A DNA stretch of 64,000 nt from an uncultured Lachnospiraceae bacterium (lineage in GTDB: Bacteria; Bacillota; Clostridia; Lachnospirales; Lachnospiraceae). The DNA is taken from the NCBI GenBank assembly GCA_934401915.1, contig CAKRSV010000002.1, positions 62,001-126,000 on the forward strand, read 5' to 3'. How positions within the stretch are numbered: position 1 is the stretch's first letter; each line of letters opens with the position of its first letter. Both the position numbers and the translations under genes were made by a program. A model generated the notes under the pieces. That model was given only the letters and a program-made list of their open reading frames with translations. It did not search any database and had not been told where the DNA came from. Positions 34,333 through 44,186 of this stretch are shown piece after piece.

Positions 34333-35595
34333 ATGGCAGGTAAGAATTCTGATGACAAAGTAAGATGCTCTTTTTGTAACAAAACGCAGGATCAGGTCAA
34401 AAAGCTGATCGCGGGTCCTGCAGGAGTCTATATTTGTGATGAGTGTGTGGATATCTGTGCGGATATTATCGAAGAAGAGTACGAGGAAGAACCGGAAACA
34501 GAAGAGATGGAGATCAATCTCTTAAAACCGGTGGAGATCAAAAAATTTCTGGACGATTATGTGATCGGACAGGAGGAGGCCAAGAAGGTTCTGGCGGTTT
34601 CCGTCTACAATCACTATAAGAGAGTGACAGCCCAGCAGGATGACGACGGGGTGGAGCTTCAGAAGAGCAATATCATCATGGTAGGTCCGACCGGCTCCGG
34701 CAAGACCTATCTGGCGCAGACGCTGGCGAAGATCATCAACGTACCGTTTGCGATCGCTGATGCGACAACGCTGACGGAGGCTGGTTATGTAGGCGAGGAT
34801 GTGGAAAATATCCTGCTGAAACTGATCCAGGCAGCGGACTATGATATTGAGAGAGCGCAGTACGGGATCATCTATATCGACGAGATCGACAAGATCACAA
34901 AGAAGAGCGAAAACGTCTCCATCACCCGTGACGTATCGGGAGAGGGCGTACAGCAGGCTCTGCTCAAGATCATCGAGGGAACGGTTGCCAGTGTTCCGCC
35001 GCAGGGTGGAAGAAAGCACCCGCATCAGGAGCTGATCCAGATAGATACCTCCAACATCCTGTTTATCTGTGGAGGAGCCTTTGACGGGCTCGAGAAGATC
35101 GTGGAGGAGAGGCTTGACCGCAATTCGATCGGCTTCAACGCAGAGATCACCCAGAAAAGCGGTAAGGAGGTAGGGGCAATCCTCAAGGAGGTTTCCCCGC
35201 AGGATCTGATGAAGTTCGGACTGATCCCGGAGTTCATCGGGCGTGTGCCGATCACGGTCACACTGGACGGTCTGGACAGACAGGCGCTGGTACGGATCCT
35301 GAAAGAGCCCAAGAATGCGATCATCAAGCAGTACAAGAAGCTGTTTGAGTTTGACGAGGTGGATCTGGAAGTGGAAGATGACGCGGTAGAAGAGATCGCA
35401 AGGCTTGCCTTTGAGCGCAAGACCGGCGCGAGAGGTCTTCGTTCCATTATGGAAAAAGTAATGATGGATATCATGTATGAGATTCCATCGGATGACAATA
35501 TCGCAACATGTATTCTGACGAAGGAAGCGGTGGACGGAACAGAAAAACCACGCGTGACGTACAGAGACAGCGGACTCCGGGCGCAGAGAGCGTAG
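34333..35595 (+). CDS. clpX: ATP-dependent Clp protease ATP-binding subunit ClpX
   Basis: 420-residue AAA+ unfoldase. An N-terminal zinc-binding domain ([11 protein letters not shown] and CDECVDIC) is followed by Walker [13 protein letters not shown], Walker [11 protein letters not shown] and the [10 protein letters not shown] region. The substrate-pore GYVGEDV loop lies after Walker A. Sensor 2 is in the [13 protein letters not shown] segment. The C-terminal half contains the [13 protein letters not shown] stretch. A terminator 20 bp after the stop separates it from lon. Confidence 0.97.
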   Translation: MAGKNSDDKVRCSFCNKTQDQVKKLIAGPAGVYICDECVDICADIIEEEYEEEPETEEMEINLLKPVEIKKFLDDYVIGQEEAKKVLAVSVYNHYKRVTAQQDDDGVELQKSNIIMVGPTGSGKTYLAQTLAKIINVPFAIADATTLTEAGYVGEDVENILLKLIQAADYDIERAQYGIIYIDEIDKITKKSENVSITRDVSGEGVQQALLKIIEGTVASVPPQGGRKHPHQELIQIDTSNILFICGGAFDGLEKIVEERLDRNSIGFNAEITQKSGKEVGAILKEVSPQDLMKFGLIPEFIGRVPITVTLDGLDRQALVRILKEPKNAIIKQYKKLFEFDEVDLEVEDDAVEEIARLAFERKTGARGLRSIMEKVMMDIMYEIPSDDNIATCILTKEAVDGTEKPRVTYRDSGLRAQRA

Positions 35596-35614
35596 GAGCA
35601 TAACAAAACAACAA

Positions 35615-35644
35615 AACGTCGCCGTTTAACAGGCGGCGTTTTTT
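35615..35644 (+). terminator. Terminator between clpX and lon
   Basis: 9-bp stem (35615-35623 with 35632-35640, one wobble), 8-nt loop, T-run of six. The tail ends 40 bp before lon, so lon needs its own promoter or readthrough. I see no clear promoter in the remaining gap. Confidence 0.85.
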
Positions 35645-35683
35645 GCAAAGACGAGAACGAAAACAAGGACAGAACATAACAGA

Positions 35684-38137
35684 ATGGAAAGAGAAAACAA
35701 CGAAAACAAGGCAAAGATAGAATCTTATGCAGATTATATAGATATCCCAGAGCTGGAGGTGCTCCCGACGGTAGCGCTCCGCGGAATGACGATCCTTCCG
35801 GGAATGGTCATTCACTTCGACTTAAACCGCGGCAAATCCATCGAGGCGGTGGAGCGTGCGATGCTGGCTGACCAGCGTGTGCTGGTGGTGACGCAGAAGG
35901 ATCCGGATGTGGAAGATCCCGGGTTCGATGATGTCTACGAGGTGGGTACGCTTGCGTTGATCAAACAAGTCAATAAACTGCCGGGCCGCATCGTGCGGGT
36001 TTTGGTGGAGGGCGTCGCAAGAGCAGGCCTGCAAGGCTTTCAGAACACCGAAAACTATCTCATGACAACTGTGTCACTTCTGAGAGATGACATGAGTGAC
36101 ATTGACGAGGATACCGAAGAGGCAATGACCAGAATAGTCAAAGAGGCGTTTGCAAAGTATCAGGCGTGCTATCCGAAGATCGGAAAGGCGGCCAGCGACC
36201 AGATGAACGACGCAATGGCTCTGGGAGAGCTGCTGGACTGCATTACGATCAATATTCCGATGGATTTCCAGAGGAAGCAGGAGGTGCTGAGCGCCGTGCA
36301 GGTGAAAGAGCGCTTTGAAGTGCTCACCGGGATCCTGACGAAGGAGGCGGATATCACCAGGATCAAAAATGATCTGGCGACACAGGTGCGGGAGCGGATC
36401 GACAAGAACCAGAGGGACTATATCCTGCGGGAACAGATGCAGTATATCAAAGAAGAGCTGGGCGACAACAATACCGACTCGGATGTGGCAAGGTTTCTGA
36501 AGGAAGTCGATCAGCTGACGGCGAAGGAAGAAGTCAAAGAAAAGATCCGCAAGGAGGTCGACCGGTATAAGAATGTGGCGGGAAGCAGTTCGGAGAGCGC
36601 AGTGGAACGCGCATACATAGAAACGCTTCTGGAGCTTCCGTGGGATAAGACCTCCCGCGACAGCGTGGATATGGCACAGGCGGAGAAACTTTTAAACGAA
36701 CAGCACTACGGACTCACCAAGGTGAAGGAGCGGATCCTGGAATATCTGGCGGTACGTGTGCTGACCGGAAAGGGGCAGAGCCCGATCATCTGTCTGGTGG
36801 GGCCTCCCGGAACCGGTAAGACCTCGATCGCGCGGAGTGTGGCGGAGGCGCTGAACAAGAAATATGTCCGGATCTGCCTCGGAGGCGTGAGGGACGAGGC
36901 GGAGATCCGCGGACACCGCAAGACCTATGTGGGGGCGATGCCTGGCAGGATCACAGGCGCGCTGCGGCAGGTTGGCGTGAAGAACCCGCTGCTGCTTCTG
37001 GATGAGATCGATAAAGTGAGCAGCGACTACAAGGGAGATCCCTCGGCGGCGCTGCTGGAGGTGCTCGATGGAGAGCAGAACAGCGCCTTCCGCGATCACT
37101 ATGTGGAGATCCCGATGGATCTTTCGGAGGTGTTGTTCCTGGCGACAGCCAACAGCACAGACGGGATCCCAAGACCGCTTCTGGACCGTATGGAGCTGAT
37201 CGAGATCAGCAGCTATACGACGAACGAGAAGTTCCACATCGCGCGGGAGCATCTGGTCAGAAAGCAGCTTGAAAAGAACGGGATCACGCCGCAGGAGCTG
37301 GAGATCAGCGACGACGCGCTGCGGGATATCATAAGGTATTACACAAGGGAGGCTGGCGTGCGCGGTCTGGAGAGACAGATCGGCGCGATCTGCCGGAAGG
37401 AAGCGCGGAAGATCCTGGAACGGCGGCTGGCACAGAACGCCGGGGAAGAGGGCAGAGAGCTGACCGGTGAGCAGACGACAGGCGGGGAGCGCCCGGAGGA
37501 GGCGACAGGCACACGGCTGACAGTGACGGCACAAAACCTGACAGATTACCTTGGAAAGCATAAATACAGCGACGACAAGATCAATGAGAAGCCGGAGATC
37601 GGCATTGTGCGCGGACTGGCATGGACCAGCGTGGGCGGCGACACGCTGCAGATCGAAGTCAATATCATGCCCGGTGAAGGCGAGGTTGACTATACCGGTC
37701 AAATGGGAGATGTGATGAAAGAGTCTGCCCGGATCGCCATGAGTTACGTCCGTTCCGTCAGCGAGCGCTATGCGGTTCCGGAGGAGATGTTTTCAAAGAA
37801 AGATTTTCACCTGCATATCCCGGAGGGGGCGGTTCCCAAGGACGGGCCGTCAGCCGGCATCACGATGGCAACAGCAATCCTCTCGGCGGTCACCATGCTG
37901 CCGGTGCGGGCGGATCTGGCTATGACCGGGGAGATCACGCTGCGCGGAAAGGTACTTCCGATCGGCGGGCTCAAGGAGAAGCTGCTCGCGGCAAAGATGG
38001 CTGGTGTGCGCACCGTGCTTGCGCCGAAGGAGAACGAAAAGGACGTCGACGAGATCGACCGGGAGATTTTGGAGGGGCTGGAGATCTGTTTTGTCGAGAC
38101 GATGGATCAGGTGGCAGAGAAAGCTCTGGTAAGATAA
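35684..38137 (+). CDS. lon: ATP-dependent protease Lon
   Basis: 817 residues. The N-terminal LAN substrate-binding domain starts [19 protein letters not shown]. The central AAA+ module has Walker [14 protein letters not shown] and Walker [11 protein letters not shown]. The C-terminal S16 peptidase domain has the catalytic Ser in PKDGPSAGI and the Lys in [14 protein letters not shown]. Between the AAA+ and peptidase domains is a ~30-residue Glu/Gly/Thr-rich insertion (~585-610) not conserved in the family. The ribosome binding site is weak. engB follows after 13 bp, the usual lon-engB pair. Confidence 0.97.
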   Translation: MERENNENKAKIESYADYIDIPELEVLPTVALRGMTILPGMVIHFDLNRGKSIEAVERAMLADQRVLVVTQKDPDVEDPGFDDVYEVGTLALIKQVNKLPGRIVRVLVEGVARAGLQGFQNTENYLMTTVSLLRDDMSDIDEDTEEAMTRIVKEAFAKYQACYPKIGKAASDQMNDAMALGELLDCITINIPMDFQRKQEVLSAVQVKERFEVLTGILTKEADITRIKNDLATQVRERIDKNQRDYILREQMQYIKEELGDNNTDSDVARFLKEVDQLTAKEEVKEKIRKEVDRYKNVAGSSSESAVERAYIETLLELPWDKTSRDSVDMAQAEKLLNEQHYGLTKVKERILEYLAVRVLTGKGQSPIICLVGPPGTGKTSIARSVAEALNKKYVRICLGGVRDEAEIRGHRKTYVGAMPGRITGALRQVGVKNPLLLLDEIDKVSSDYKGDPSAALLEVLDGEQNSAFRDHYVEIPMDLSEVLFLATANSTDGIPRPLLDRMELIEISSYTTNEKFHIAREHLVRKQLEKNGITPQELEISDDALRDIIRYYTREAGVRGLERQIGAICRKEARKILERRLAQNAGEEGRELTGEQTTGGERPEEATGTRLTVTAQNLTDYLGKHKYSDDKINEKPEIGIVRGLAWTSVGGDTLQIEVNIMPGEGEVDYTGQMGDVMKESARIAMSYVRSVSERYAVPEEMFSKKDFHLHIPEGAVPKDGPSAGITMATAILSAVTMLPVRADLAMTGEITLRGKVLPIGGLKEKLLAAKMAGVRTVLAPKENEKDVDEIDREILEGLEICFVETMDQVAEKALVR

Positions 38138-38150
38138 GAGGAGAAAAAAT

Positions 38151-38741
38151 ATGGTTATCAAGAATGTGAATCTGGAGACGGTATGCGGGATCACCAGTAC
38201 GCTTCCGGAAAATACGCTTCCGGAGATCGCCTTTGCGGGGAAGAGCAATGTTGGAAAATCTTCGCTTATCAACGGGCTGATGAACCGGAAATCGCTGGCA
38301 AGGACCAGTTCCCAGCCGGGAAAGACGCAGACCATCAATTATTATAATGTGAACGGCGAACTGTACTTTGTCGATCTGCCGGGATACGGATATGCCACGG
38401 CAAACGAGGCAGTGAAGGCACAGTGGGGCAAGCTGATCGAGGACTATCTTCATCAGTCGAAAAAGATCCTCGCCGTGTTTCTGTTGATCGACATCCGTCA
38501 TGCGCCTTCGGAGAACGACCGGATCATGTATGACTGGATCCTCGAGAGAGGCTACAAACCGATCATCATTGCGACAAAGCTGGATAAGATCAAGAGAAGC
38601 CAGATCGCCAAACAGACGAAGCTGATCTGCGACACCCTGCAGGTAGAGGAGGGAACGCAGGTGCTTCCGTATTCTGCGCTGAATAAGCAGGGGCGGGAGG
38701 AAATCTACGATCTGATCGATTCCATGATGGAAAAAGGTTGA
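38151..38741 (+). CDS. engB: Ribosome biogenesis GTPase EngB (YsxC/YihA)
   Basis: 196-residue TRAFAC GTPase needed for 50S subunit assembly. G1 GKSNVGKSSLIN, G2 Thr in the SQPGKTQTIN switch, G3 DLPGYGYA and G4 TKLDK are all present. Good AGGAGAAAAAT site. It follows lon by 13 bp and precedes the AI-2E family gene by 23 bp. Confidence 0.96.
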   Translation: MVIKNVNLETVCGITSTLPENTLPEIAFAGKSNVGKSSLINGLMNRKSLARTSSQPGKTQTINYYNVNGELYFVDLPGYGYATANEAVKAQWGKLIEDYLHQSKKILAVFLLIDIRHAPSENDRIMYDWILERGYKPIIIATKLDKIKRSQIAKQTKLICDTLQVEEGTQVLPYSALNKQGREEIYDLIDSMMEKG

Positions 38742-38764
38742 CATAATATAAAGGGGAAAAGTTT

Positions 38765-40090
38765 ATGAGACAATCTTTTAAAACCTATTTAAAAGTGATA
38801 TTGAATCTGGTAACGGCGCTGGCGATCCTGTTGCTTTGCATTTTCCTGGTGCCGAAGTGCATCGTGTTCTTCATGCCGTTTATCGTGGGCTGGCTGATCT
38901 CGCTGATCGCGGCTCCGGTGGTGCGTTTTTTCGAAGAGAAGTTTAAGGTCAAGAGAAAAGCCGTCTCGGCGATCGTGATCATTGCCGTTATCGCCGTGGT
39001 CGTGCTGGCGGTATACTTGATCGGCGCCAAGCTGGTCAAGGAAGGGATCGGCTTTATCAATGAGGTGCCCAAGCTGTGGGAGATCGTTCTGGACGAGTTC
39101 AATCAGGTGGGAAAAAGCCTGGAGGTTCTCTACGTCAAGCTGCCGGGCGATGTGCAGGACAAGATCCAGAAGATCACCTCTGAGATGGGAACCTACTTCG
39201 AGGGGATCATCGGAAATATCAGCGCGCCGACCTTTGAGGCAGTCGGCAATGTGGCGAAACAGATCCCGGATATCATTATGGCTGTGATCATCTGTCTGCT
39301 CTCGGCATACTTTTTCGTGGCGGACAAGGGTTATATGGCGCAGGTGGCAGAGAAGTATGTCCCGGCGAGCATCCGCTACAACTTCGAGCTGATCAAGCGG
39401 AGCTTCCGCAAGGCGATCGGCGGTTATTTTAAGGCGCAGTTCAAGATCGAGTGCTGGATCTATCTGCTTCTGGTGATCGGTCTGCTGATCCTGAACGTGA
39501 AGTATGCGCTTCTGGTAGGACTCGGCATTGCTTTTCTGGACTTTCTGCCGGTATTTGGCACCGGAACCGTGATGATCCCGTGGGCAGTGATCGCTTTTCT
39601 GGGAAAAGATTACCGGATGACCTTCGGGCTTGTGATCATCTGGCTGGTCGGACAGCTTGTCAGACAGATCATCCAGCCGAAGATCGTGGGAGATTCCATC
39701 GGCGTCGATGCGATTCCCACCTTGTTTCTTCTTTATATTGGGTATAAAATAGGCGGTGTGGTAGGCATGATCTTTGCAGTGCCGATCGGTATTATCATAG
39801 CGAATCTGTATGAGGAGGGCGTCTTTGAGACGACCAGACAGAGTGTGAAGATCCTGGTGGCAGGGTTTAACCGGTTCCGCAGGATACGACCGGAGGACAT
39901 GGCGATCGTGACAGACTACGAGAAGGAAGTCAAGGATACCTATCAGCAGGAACTCTCGCAGGAGGATTCGGAGATCGAGCAGCTTGAGGAGGCGTCCCAG
40001 CTCAAGATCGAGGAACCGCCGATCATCAAAAGATTTATGAGTAAAAAAGAGGATTGGGATCGAAATAAAAAAGAAGACCGGAAGAAATAG
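38765..40090 (+). CDS. AI-2E family transporter (UPF0118/PerM-like)
   Basis: 441-residue membrane protein with about seven or eight spans; N-terminal pairs (LVTALAILLLCIFLV, FMPFIVGWLISLIA) and a C-terminal cluster with FLDFLPVFGTGTVMIPWA and LVRQIIQPKIVGDSIGV. These are the conserved parts of the AI-2E/PerM exporter family. The acidic cytosolic tail (~390-441) ends in many Lys/Asp. Despite the family name, most members are not autoinducer exporters; some act as Na+/H+ antiporters. Substrate unknown. Confidence 0.88.
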   Translation: MRQSFKTYLKVILNLVTALAILLLCIFLVPKCIVFFMPFIVGWLISLIAAPVVRFFEEKFKVKRKAVSAIVIIAVIAVVVLAVYLIGAKLVKEGIGFINEVPKLWEIVLDEFNQVGKSLEVLYVKLPGDVQDKIQKITSEMGTYFEGIIGNISAPTFEAVGNVAKQIPDIIMAVIICLLSAYFFVADKGYMAQVAEKYVPASIRYNFELIKRSFRKAIGGYFKAQFKIECWIYLLLVIGLLILNVKYALLVGLGIAFLDFLPVFGTGTVMIPWAVIAFLGKDYRMTFGLVIIWLVGQLVRQIIQPKIVGDSIGVDAIPTLFLLYIGYKIGGVVGMIFAVPIGIIIANLYEEGVFETTRQSVKILVAGFNRFRRIRPEDMAIVTDYEKEVKDTYQQELSQEDSEIEQLEEASQLKIEEPPIIKRFMSKKEDWDRNKKEDRKK

Positions 40091-40111
40091 CCGGAGAAAG
40101 AGGTGCTGAAA

Positions 40112-41098
40112 ATGCAGGTAACAGTGTATAATTGCAGGCCGTTTGATGAAAAGGAGCTGTTCGAGAAGTATGCGAAGGAGCTCGGCATGGATCTGGTTTT
40201 GTGCGGGGAGGCGCCTACGCTTTCCAACGTGGATCTGTGTACGGGAAGCCGGTGCGTGGACGTGATCACCTCCAAGATCGATGAGTCGCTGATCAAGGCT
40301 TTTCACGAAAAAGGAGTGGAATACATCACGACGAGAACCATCGGTTATGATCACATTGATCTCCAGGCGGCGGCAAAGTACGGAATTAAGGTAGGCAATG
40401 CACCCTACGGTCCCCACGGAGTGGCAGATTACGCGGTCATGCTCATTCTGATGTCCATCCGCAAGATGAACGCCATTCTTGAAAGAACAAAAATCCAGGA
40501 TTTTACGCTTGCAGGTCTGAAAGGAAAAGAACTCAAGGATCTGACCGTGGGCGTGGTTGGAACCGGAAGGATCGGCGCGACCGTGATCGCAAACCTGACC
40601 GGATTCGGATGCCGGATCCTGGCCTATGATCTGTATGAAAAAGACGAAGTCAAAAAGATGGCGGAGTATGTTCCGCTGGATCAGCTGATCCGGGAGTCGG
40701 ATGTGATCACCCTTCATACGCCGCTTACGGATGAGAATTACCATCTGATCAACGAAGAGACGATGGGCAGGATGAAGGACGGCGTGATCATCGTCAATAC
40801 CGCAAGAGGTGCGCTGATCGATTCGGACGCCTTTATTGAGGCGATCGAGAACGGAAAGATCGGTGCGGCAGGTCTTGATGTAGTAGAAAATGAATTCGGA
40901 CTATACTATTATGATCACAAATCGGATATATTAAAGAATAAGGAGCTTGCACTGCTTCGCAGTTTCCCGAATGTGACGGTTTCCCATCACATGGCCTTCT
41001 ATACGGAGAACTATGTGGAGACGGTGGTAAAGGATTCGCTGAAAAGCTGTAAGCTGTTTATGGAAGGCGCAGAGAATTCTTGGGAAGTAAGCCATTAG
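40112..41098 (+). CDS. D-isomer 2-hydroxyacid dehydrogenase (D-lactate-dehydrogenase-like)
   Basis: 328 residues. NAD fold GVVGTGRIGATVIANL, substrate Arg in NTARGALIDSDAF, catalytic Glu in AGLDVVENE and His in VTVSHHMAFYTEN. Together with the LDH-like FDEKELFEKYAKELG start, this places it in the D-LDH/VanH branch of the family. GAGGTG precedes the ATG at 40112; a GTG at 40103 lies inside that site. Likely reduces pyruvate or a branched 2-oxoacid. Last residues ENSWEVSH. Confidence 0.9.
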   Translation: MQVTVYNCRPFDEKELFEKYAKELGMDLVLCGEAPTLSNVDLCTGSRCVDVITSKIDESLIKAFHEKGVEYITTRTIGYDHIDLQAAAKYGIKVGNAPYGPHGVADYAVMLILMSIRKMNAILERTKIQDFTLAGLKGKELKDLTVGVVGTGRIGATVIANLTGFGCRILAYDLYEKDEVKKMAEYVPLDQLIRESDVITLHTPLTDENYHLINEETMGRMKDGVIIVNTARGALIDSDAFIEAIENGKIGAAGLDVVENEFGLYYYDHKSDILKNKELALLRSFPNVTVSHHMAFYTENYVETVVKDSLKSCKLFMEGAENSWEVSH

Positions 41099-41120
41099 AA
41101 AAGAGCGGGAGAGTCGGATA

Positions 41121-41588
41121 TTGAAGCAGAGAAGCGTAAGGATCTTTTTTGTATTTTATATATTGTTTGTCATCAAAGTTTTTATCTTTAAATATCCGAT
41201 ACAGAAACTGCAGGCGATCGCCGCGTCCTGGAAGAAGGATGTGATCCTGGAAGGGCTGAGCACCGCGAATTTCACGCCGTTTAAGACGATCAAAATGTAT
41301 ATCGAGTATTCCTACAAGCTGAACAGCGCGGAAAACCTTTTGGGAAATATCGTCGTATTGATTCCGTTTGGCATGCTGTTTCCGCTGATCACCAGAAAGA
41401 ACTGGGGATATCCGGGGATGCTTGCCTGTGCGTTCGCGTTTGTGCTTGGGATCGAGGTGTTTCAGCTTTTCAGCGCGTTCGGCGCATTCGATGTGGATGA
41501 TATCCTGCTCAACTGCCTGGGCGCGTCGCTCGGCTATCTGTTCTACCGGATCGTTTCCGGCAGAGGGCAGGCAAAGGAAGAGACATAG
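41121..41588 (+). CDS. VanZ-like membrane protein
   Basis: 155 residues with four predicted spans: IFFVFYILFVIKVFIFKYP, then the VanZ-type loop with NFTPFKTIKMYIEYS, NLLGNIVVLIPFGMLFPLI and GIEVFQLFSAFGAFDVDDILLN. Acidic residues in the last segment match the VanZ signature. The start appears to be TTG, with GGGAGAG upstream. VanZ proteins are linked to teicoplanin tolerance in the vanA cluster, but most homologues, including this one, lack that context. Confidence 0.85.
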   Translation: MKQRSVRIFFVFYILFVIKVFIFKYPIQKLQAIAASWKKDVILEGLSTANFTPFKTIKMYIEYSYKLNSAENLLGNIVVLIPFGMLFPLITRKNWGYPGMLACAFAFVLGIEVFQLFSAFGAFDVDDILLNCLGASLGYLFYRIVSGRGQAKEET

Positions 41589-41636
41589 GATACAGATAAG
41601 GCGGTATATGGAATCTGTACAGAAAGGGAGGGAACT

Positions 41637-42227
41637 ATGGAAAAAATACTAAAGAAGGTAAAATCCAACATGATCTTGTCATCGCTGCTCTGTGCGGCAC
41701 TGGGACTGGTGCTGGTGATCTGGCCGGATATCTCCATGCAGATCGTCTGTATTGCGATCGGCGTGGTGCTGATCCTGTGCGGCGTCATCCGGCTGGCGAG
41801 CTTTTTCCTGTACCATGACGGCAGTATGTACACGCAGAGCAATCTGATCCTGGGGATCATTCTTGCGGTGGTGGGAATCTGGATCGTCGCTACGCCGGGC
41901 AAGGTGCTGGCGATCATACCGATCATCGTAGGGATTCTGATCGTGATCCATGGAGTCAACAACATACAGCAGACGATCACGCTTTGCAAAGGAAAGTATT
42001 CCATGTGGTGGCTGGCGCTGATCCTTGCGATCCTGACGATCGGCTTTGGAATCCTGCTGATCTGCAGACCGTTTGCCGCGTTAGATACCGTGGTGATGCT
42101 GATCGGCATCTTCCTGATCTATGATGGCCTTTCCAACGTGTGGATCGTGTCGAGAGTTTCCCACACGGTCAAGATGGCGCGTCAGGAGGCAGGAGCCGTG
42201 GACGTAGAGGCGCGGGAAGTTAAGTAG
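41637..42227 (+). CDS. HdeD/DUF308 family membrane protein
   Basis: 196 residues with six predicted hydrophobic segments, paired and repeated: LCAALGLVLVIWPDISM, IAIGVVLILCGVIRLASFF, LGIILAVVGIWIVATPGKVL, IIPIIVGILIVIHGVNNI, then two more. This repeat pattern is that of HdeD/DUF308, an acid-stress-related family with no proven activity. Strong GGGAGGG site. A terminator follows, closing the 40.1-42.3 kb unit. Confidence 0.85.
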   Translation: MEKILKKVKSNMILSSLLCAALGLVLVIWPDISMQIVCIAIGVVLILCGVIRLASFFLYHDGSMYTQSNLILGIILAVVGIWIVATPGKVLAIIPIIVGILIVIHGVNNIQQTITLCKGKYSMWWLALILAILTIGFGILLICRPFAALDTVVMLIGIFLIYDGLSNVWIVSRVSHTVKMARQEAGAVDVEAREVK

Positions 42228-42238
42228 AAGAAAAGAGA

Positions 42239-42286
42239 ACGACCTTCAAAGACCGGAGCAGATCCGGACGGTTGAAGGTCGTTTTT
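42239..42286 (+). terminator. Terminator after the HdeD-like gene
   Basis: 11-bp perfect stem (42239-42249 with 42272-42282), loop containing a further CCGG/CCGG pair, then five T. Its A-rich left flank could also serve the convergent thiT gene. Confidence 0.88.
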
Positions 42287-42311
42287 GTTTATGTGCGTCT
42301 TGCAGCGTATG

Positions 42312-43028
42312 CTAATTGAGAGCCATTTTTTTGATGCGTCCGATTCCATTGCTTACCGGAGGAATACACAGGATCGCGACTGTGAGAAGCGCCTCCGAGA
42401 AAATGTAGATCGCGTTGTATACAAGAGAGTAAGGAAGCGGATCCCAACCCTCCCACGCATAGGCGCCAAAGAAAATCCAGCCAGAGAGCACGGCAAAAAT
42501 GTAACGTCCGAAAATGCCAGTGAGATAGCCCTTGATCAGACCGTGTTTGGAGCCTGCAAAAAGACCGGACAGGCCAAGCGCGCCAAAGGCGAGCAGATAG
42601 TCGACCACAAGCTGCATCGGATAGAGCACATAGGGGTTTAACAGAAGCTGAAAAACACCGTAGGCAACAGCGGTCAGCAGTCCGGCGCCAACCCCGAAGA
42701 AATAGCCGGGCAGACAGATCACAAGCATTGAGAGCAGCGTGATGGAACCGCCGGTCGGGAAGTGGAACAGCTTGATCTCAGAAAGAACGGTTCCAAGGGC
42801 GATGGCCATAGCGCAGAAGGCAAGCTGCTTGATCGTGAGAAAGCTGCTTTTGGCAGCAGACTTTGCAGATGGATCGGCAAGGGCGCGCTGACGGGCAGCG
42901 ACCTTCCGGGCAAAAAGCACGGCGCCGGCAAGCAGAGCCAGGATCACGACCACCAGAAGAACATTTCCAAGGGTGGTAGGGACGTAAGTTGTCTCGTCCC
43001 AGTCATTGACAACAACATTGTACAACAT
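42312..43028 (-). CDS. thiT: Thiamine ECF transporter, S component (ThiT-like)
   Basis: 238 residues, about six or seven spans. An N-terminal span with an Arg-rich tail precedes the S-component core: FLTIKQLAFCAMAIALGTVLS, PTGGSITLLSMLVICLPGYFFG, and YFLG-type helices through YPMQLVVDYLLAFGALGLSG. The extended N-terminal span is extra compared with the usual ~190 residues. It needs a shared EcfAAT module elsewhere. AAAGGAGG precedes the chosen ATG at 43028. A TPP riboswitch and a promoter lie upstream on the same strand, which strongly supports thiamine as substrate. Confidence 0.9.
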   Translation of the reverse strand: MLYNVVVNDWDETTYVPTTLGNVLLVVVILALLAGAVLFARKVAARQRALADPSAKSAAKSSFLTIKQLAFCAMAIALGTVLSEIKLFHFPTGGSITLLSMLVICLPGYFFGVGAGLLTAVAYGVFQLLLNPYVLYPMQLVVDYLLAFGALGLSGLFAGSKHGLIKGYLTGIFGRYIFAVLSGWIFFGAYAWEGWDPLPYSLVYNAIYIFSEALLTVAILCIPPVSNGIGRIKKMALN

Positions 43029-43033
43029 AAAAA

Positions 43034-43065
43034 AACCTCCTTTGTCTTTGGGAATAGCAAGGAGG
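43034..43065 (-). promoter_or_regulatory. Shine-Dalgarno-sequestering hairpin/terminator of thiT
   Basis: On the minus strand CCTCCTT (43065-43059) is complementary to the thiT ribosome binding site AAGGAGG (43042-43036). The stem is followed by seven T. It can thus both hide the site and act as an intrinsic terminator, giving an OFF switch downstream of the TPP aptamer. Confidence 0.7.
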
Positions 43066-43113
43066 GGAGATGACACGGCAGGATCCATCCTGCGAGGGAT
43101 GGTGCTGTATCTG

Positions 43114-43214
43114 TGCTTCCTTACGCCGGTATTATCCGGTTCAAGTAATGAGGGTTAGAAAGAACTGTCTGCGGTGCAGGCGGTCTTTCAGTCTCAGCGA
43201 TTGCTCCCCTAGCA
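43114..43214 (-). ncRNA. TPP riboswitch (THI element)
   Basis: Read on the minus strand, the region contains the conserved aptamer blocks in order: GGGGAGC, GCTGAGA, the AACCC segment, GAACCGGATAATACC, and GCGTAAGGAA. A variable stem between CTGAGA and ACCC pairs AGACCGCCTGC with GCAGACAGTTCT loosely. It lies between the thiT promoter and thiT. Binding of thiamine pyrophosphate should lower thiT expression. Confidence 0.92.
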
Positions 43215-43240
43215 AGTTATTCAGTTTGTTTACGAAACCT

Positions 43241-43269
43241 ACTATAGTGGATATTGCCGGGAAAGTCAA
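43241..43269 (-). promoter_or_regulatory. Promoter of thiT
   Basis: Minus-strand TTGACT (43269-43264), 17-bp spacer, TATAGT (43246-43241). The predicted start near 43234 leaves the complete riboswitch in the leader. Confidence 0.8.
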
Positions 43270-43309
43270 CAAAGAAATCGACGGGAAGCTGGCTATTCTT
43301 TCGGGCTTC

Positions 43310-43318
43310 TGCTACAAT
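43310..43318 (+). promoter_or_regulatory. Promoter of the HAD-CPBP gene pair
   Basis: Extended -10: TGC followed by TACAAT (43313-43318), with a poor -35. It is divergent from the thiT promoter and gives a leader of about 145 nt before the HAD gene. No other element is seen in that leader. Confidence 0.5.
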
Positions 43319-43469
43319 GAAGGAGATGCTTCCGGGCGGTGCGGTGATGAAGAAACGCCGGTACTATGAAGGAAGAGGAGCGAAAATAACGGCAAGGCGG
43401 AAGGCTGTTGCCAGAGACGCAACGAAATTTTTTCGGTCTGTATGCCGGAAGGATAGTGGAGGAGAAACG

Positions 43470-44186
43470 ATGTATCAGTATATTCTGTTTGATCTGGATG
43501 GCACGCTGACGGATCCCAAGATCGGGATCACCACGTGCGTTCAGTATGGTTTACATAAAATGGGAATTGAGGAGCCGGATCTGGACAGGCTGGAGCCCTT
43601 TATCGGGCCGCCGCTGCTGGACAGCTTCATGACATTCTACGGGATGAGCGAGGAGCAGGCAGAGCAGGCGATCGCATTTTACCGGGAGCGGTTCAGCGTG
43701 AAGGGACTCTTTGAAAACAAGGTGTACCCGGGGATCCCGGAAGTACTGGGCAGTCTGAAACAGGCGGGCAGAAAGCTGGCGATCGCGTCCAGCAAACCAA
43801 CCGTATACGTGAGACAGATCCTTGCCCACTTTTCGATCGAATCGTATTTTGATGTGATCGTCGGCAGCGAGCTGGACGGCAGACGATCCCGCAAGGAAGA
43901 GGTTGTGGAGGAGGCGCTCAGACAGCTCCTGCCGGAAAAACTCTTCGAAGAACGGAAACAGTATGCAGAGCGGAGAACAGCGGGGCAACAGACGGGCGAT
44001 GGGGCAGAAGAAGCCTGCATAGCCATGGTCGGCGACCGCAAATTTGATGTCGAAGGCGCAAAAGAGTACGGGATCGTTTCGGTAGCGGTGGCATACGGCT
44101 ATGCGCAGCCAGGCGAACTGGAAGAGGCAGGTGCGGAGGTGATCGCGCCGAGCGTTGAAAAGCTGGGGGAGGTCTTGATGGCATGA
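43470..44186 (+). CDS. HAD superfamily phosphatase (phosphoglycolate-phosphatase-like)
   Basis: 238 residues: FDLDGTLTDPKIG (nucleophile), a four-helix C1 cap beginning LEPFIGPPLLDSF, motif II AIASSKPTVY and motif IV MVGDRKFDVEGA. About 30 extra residues rich in Glu, Arg and Gln (~157-185) lie before motif IV and are not usual for the family. GGAGGAGAAACG precedes the ATG. The 3' end overlaps the CPBP start by ATGA, so the two are translationally coupled. Substrate unknown. Confidence 0.88.
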   Translation: MYQYILFDLDGTLTDPKIGITTCVQYGLHKMGIEEPDLDRLEPFIGPPLLDSFMTFYGMSEEQAEQAIAFYRERFSVKGLFENKVYPGIPEVLGSLKQAGRKLAIASSKPTVYVRQILAHFSIESYFDVIVGSELDGRRSRKEEVVEEALRQLLPEKLFEERKQYAERRTAGQQTGDGAEEACIAMVGDRKFDVEGAKEYGIVSVAVAYGYAQPGELEEAGAEVIAPSVEKLGEVLMA

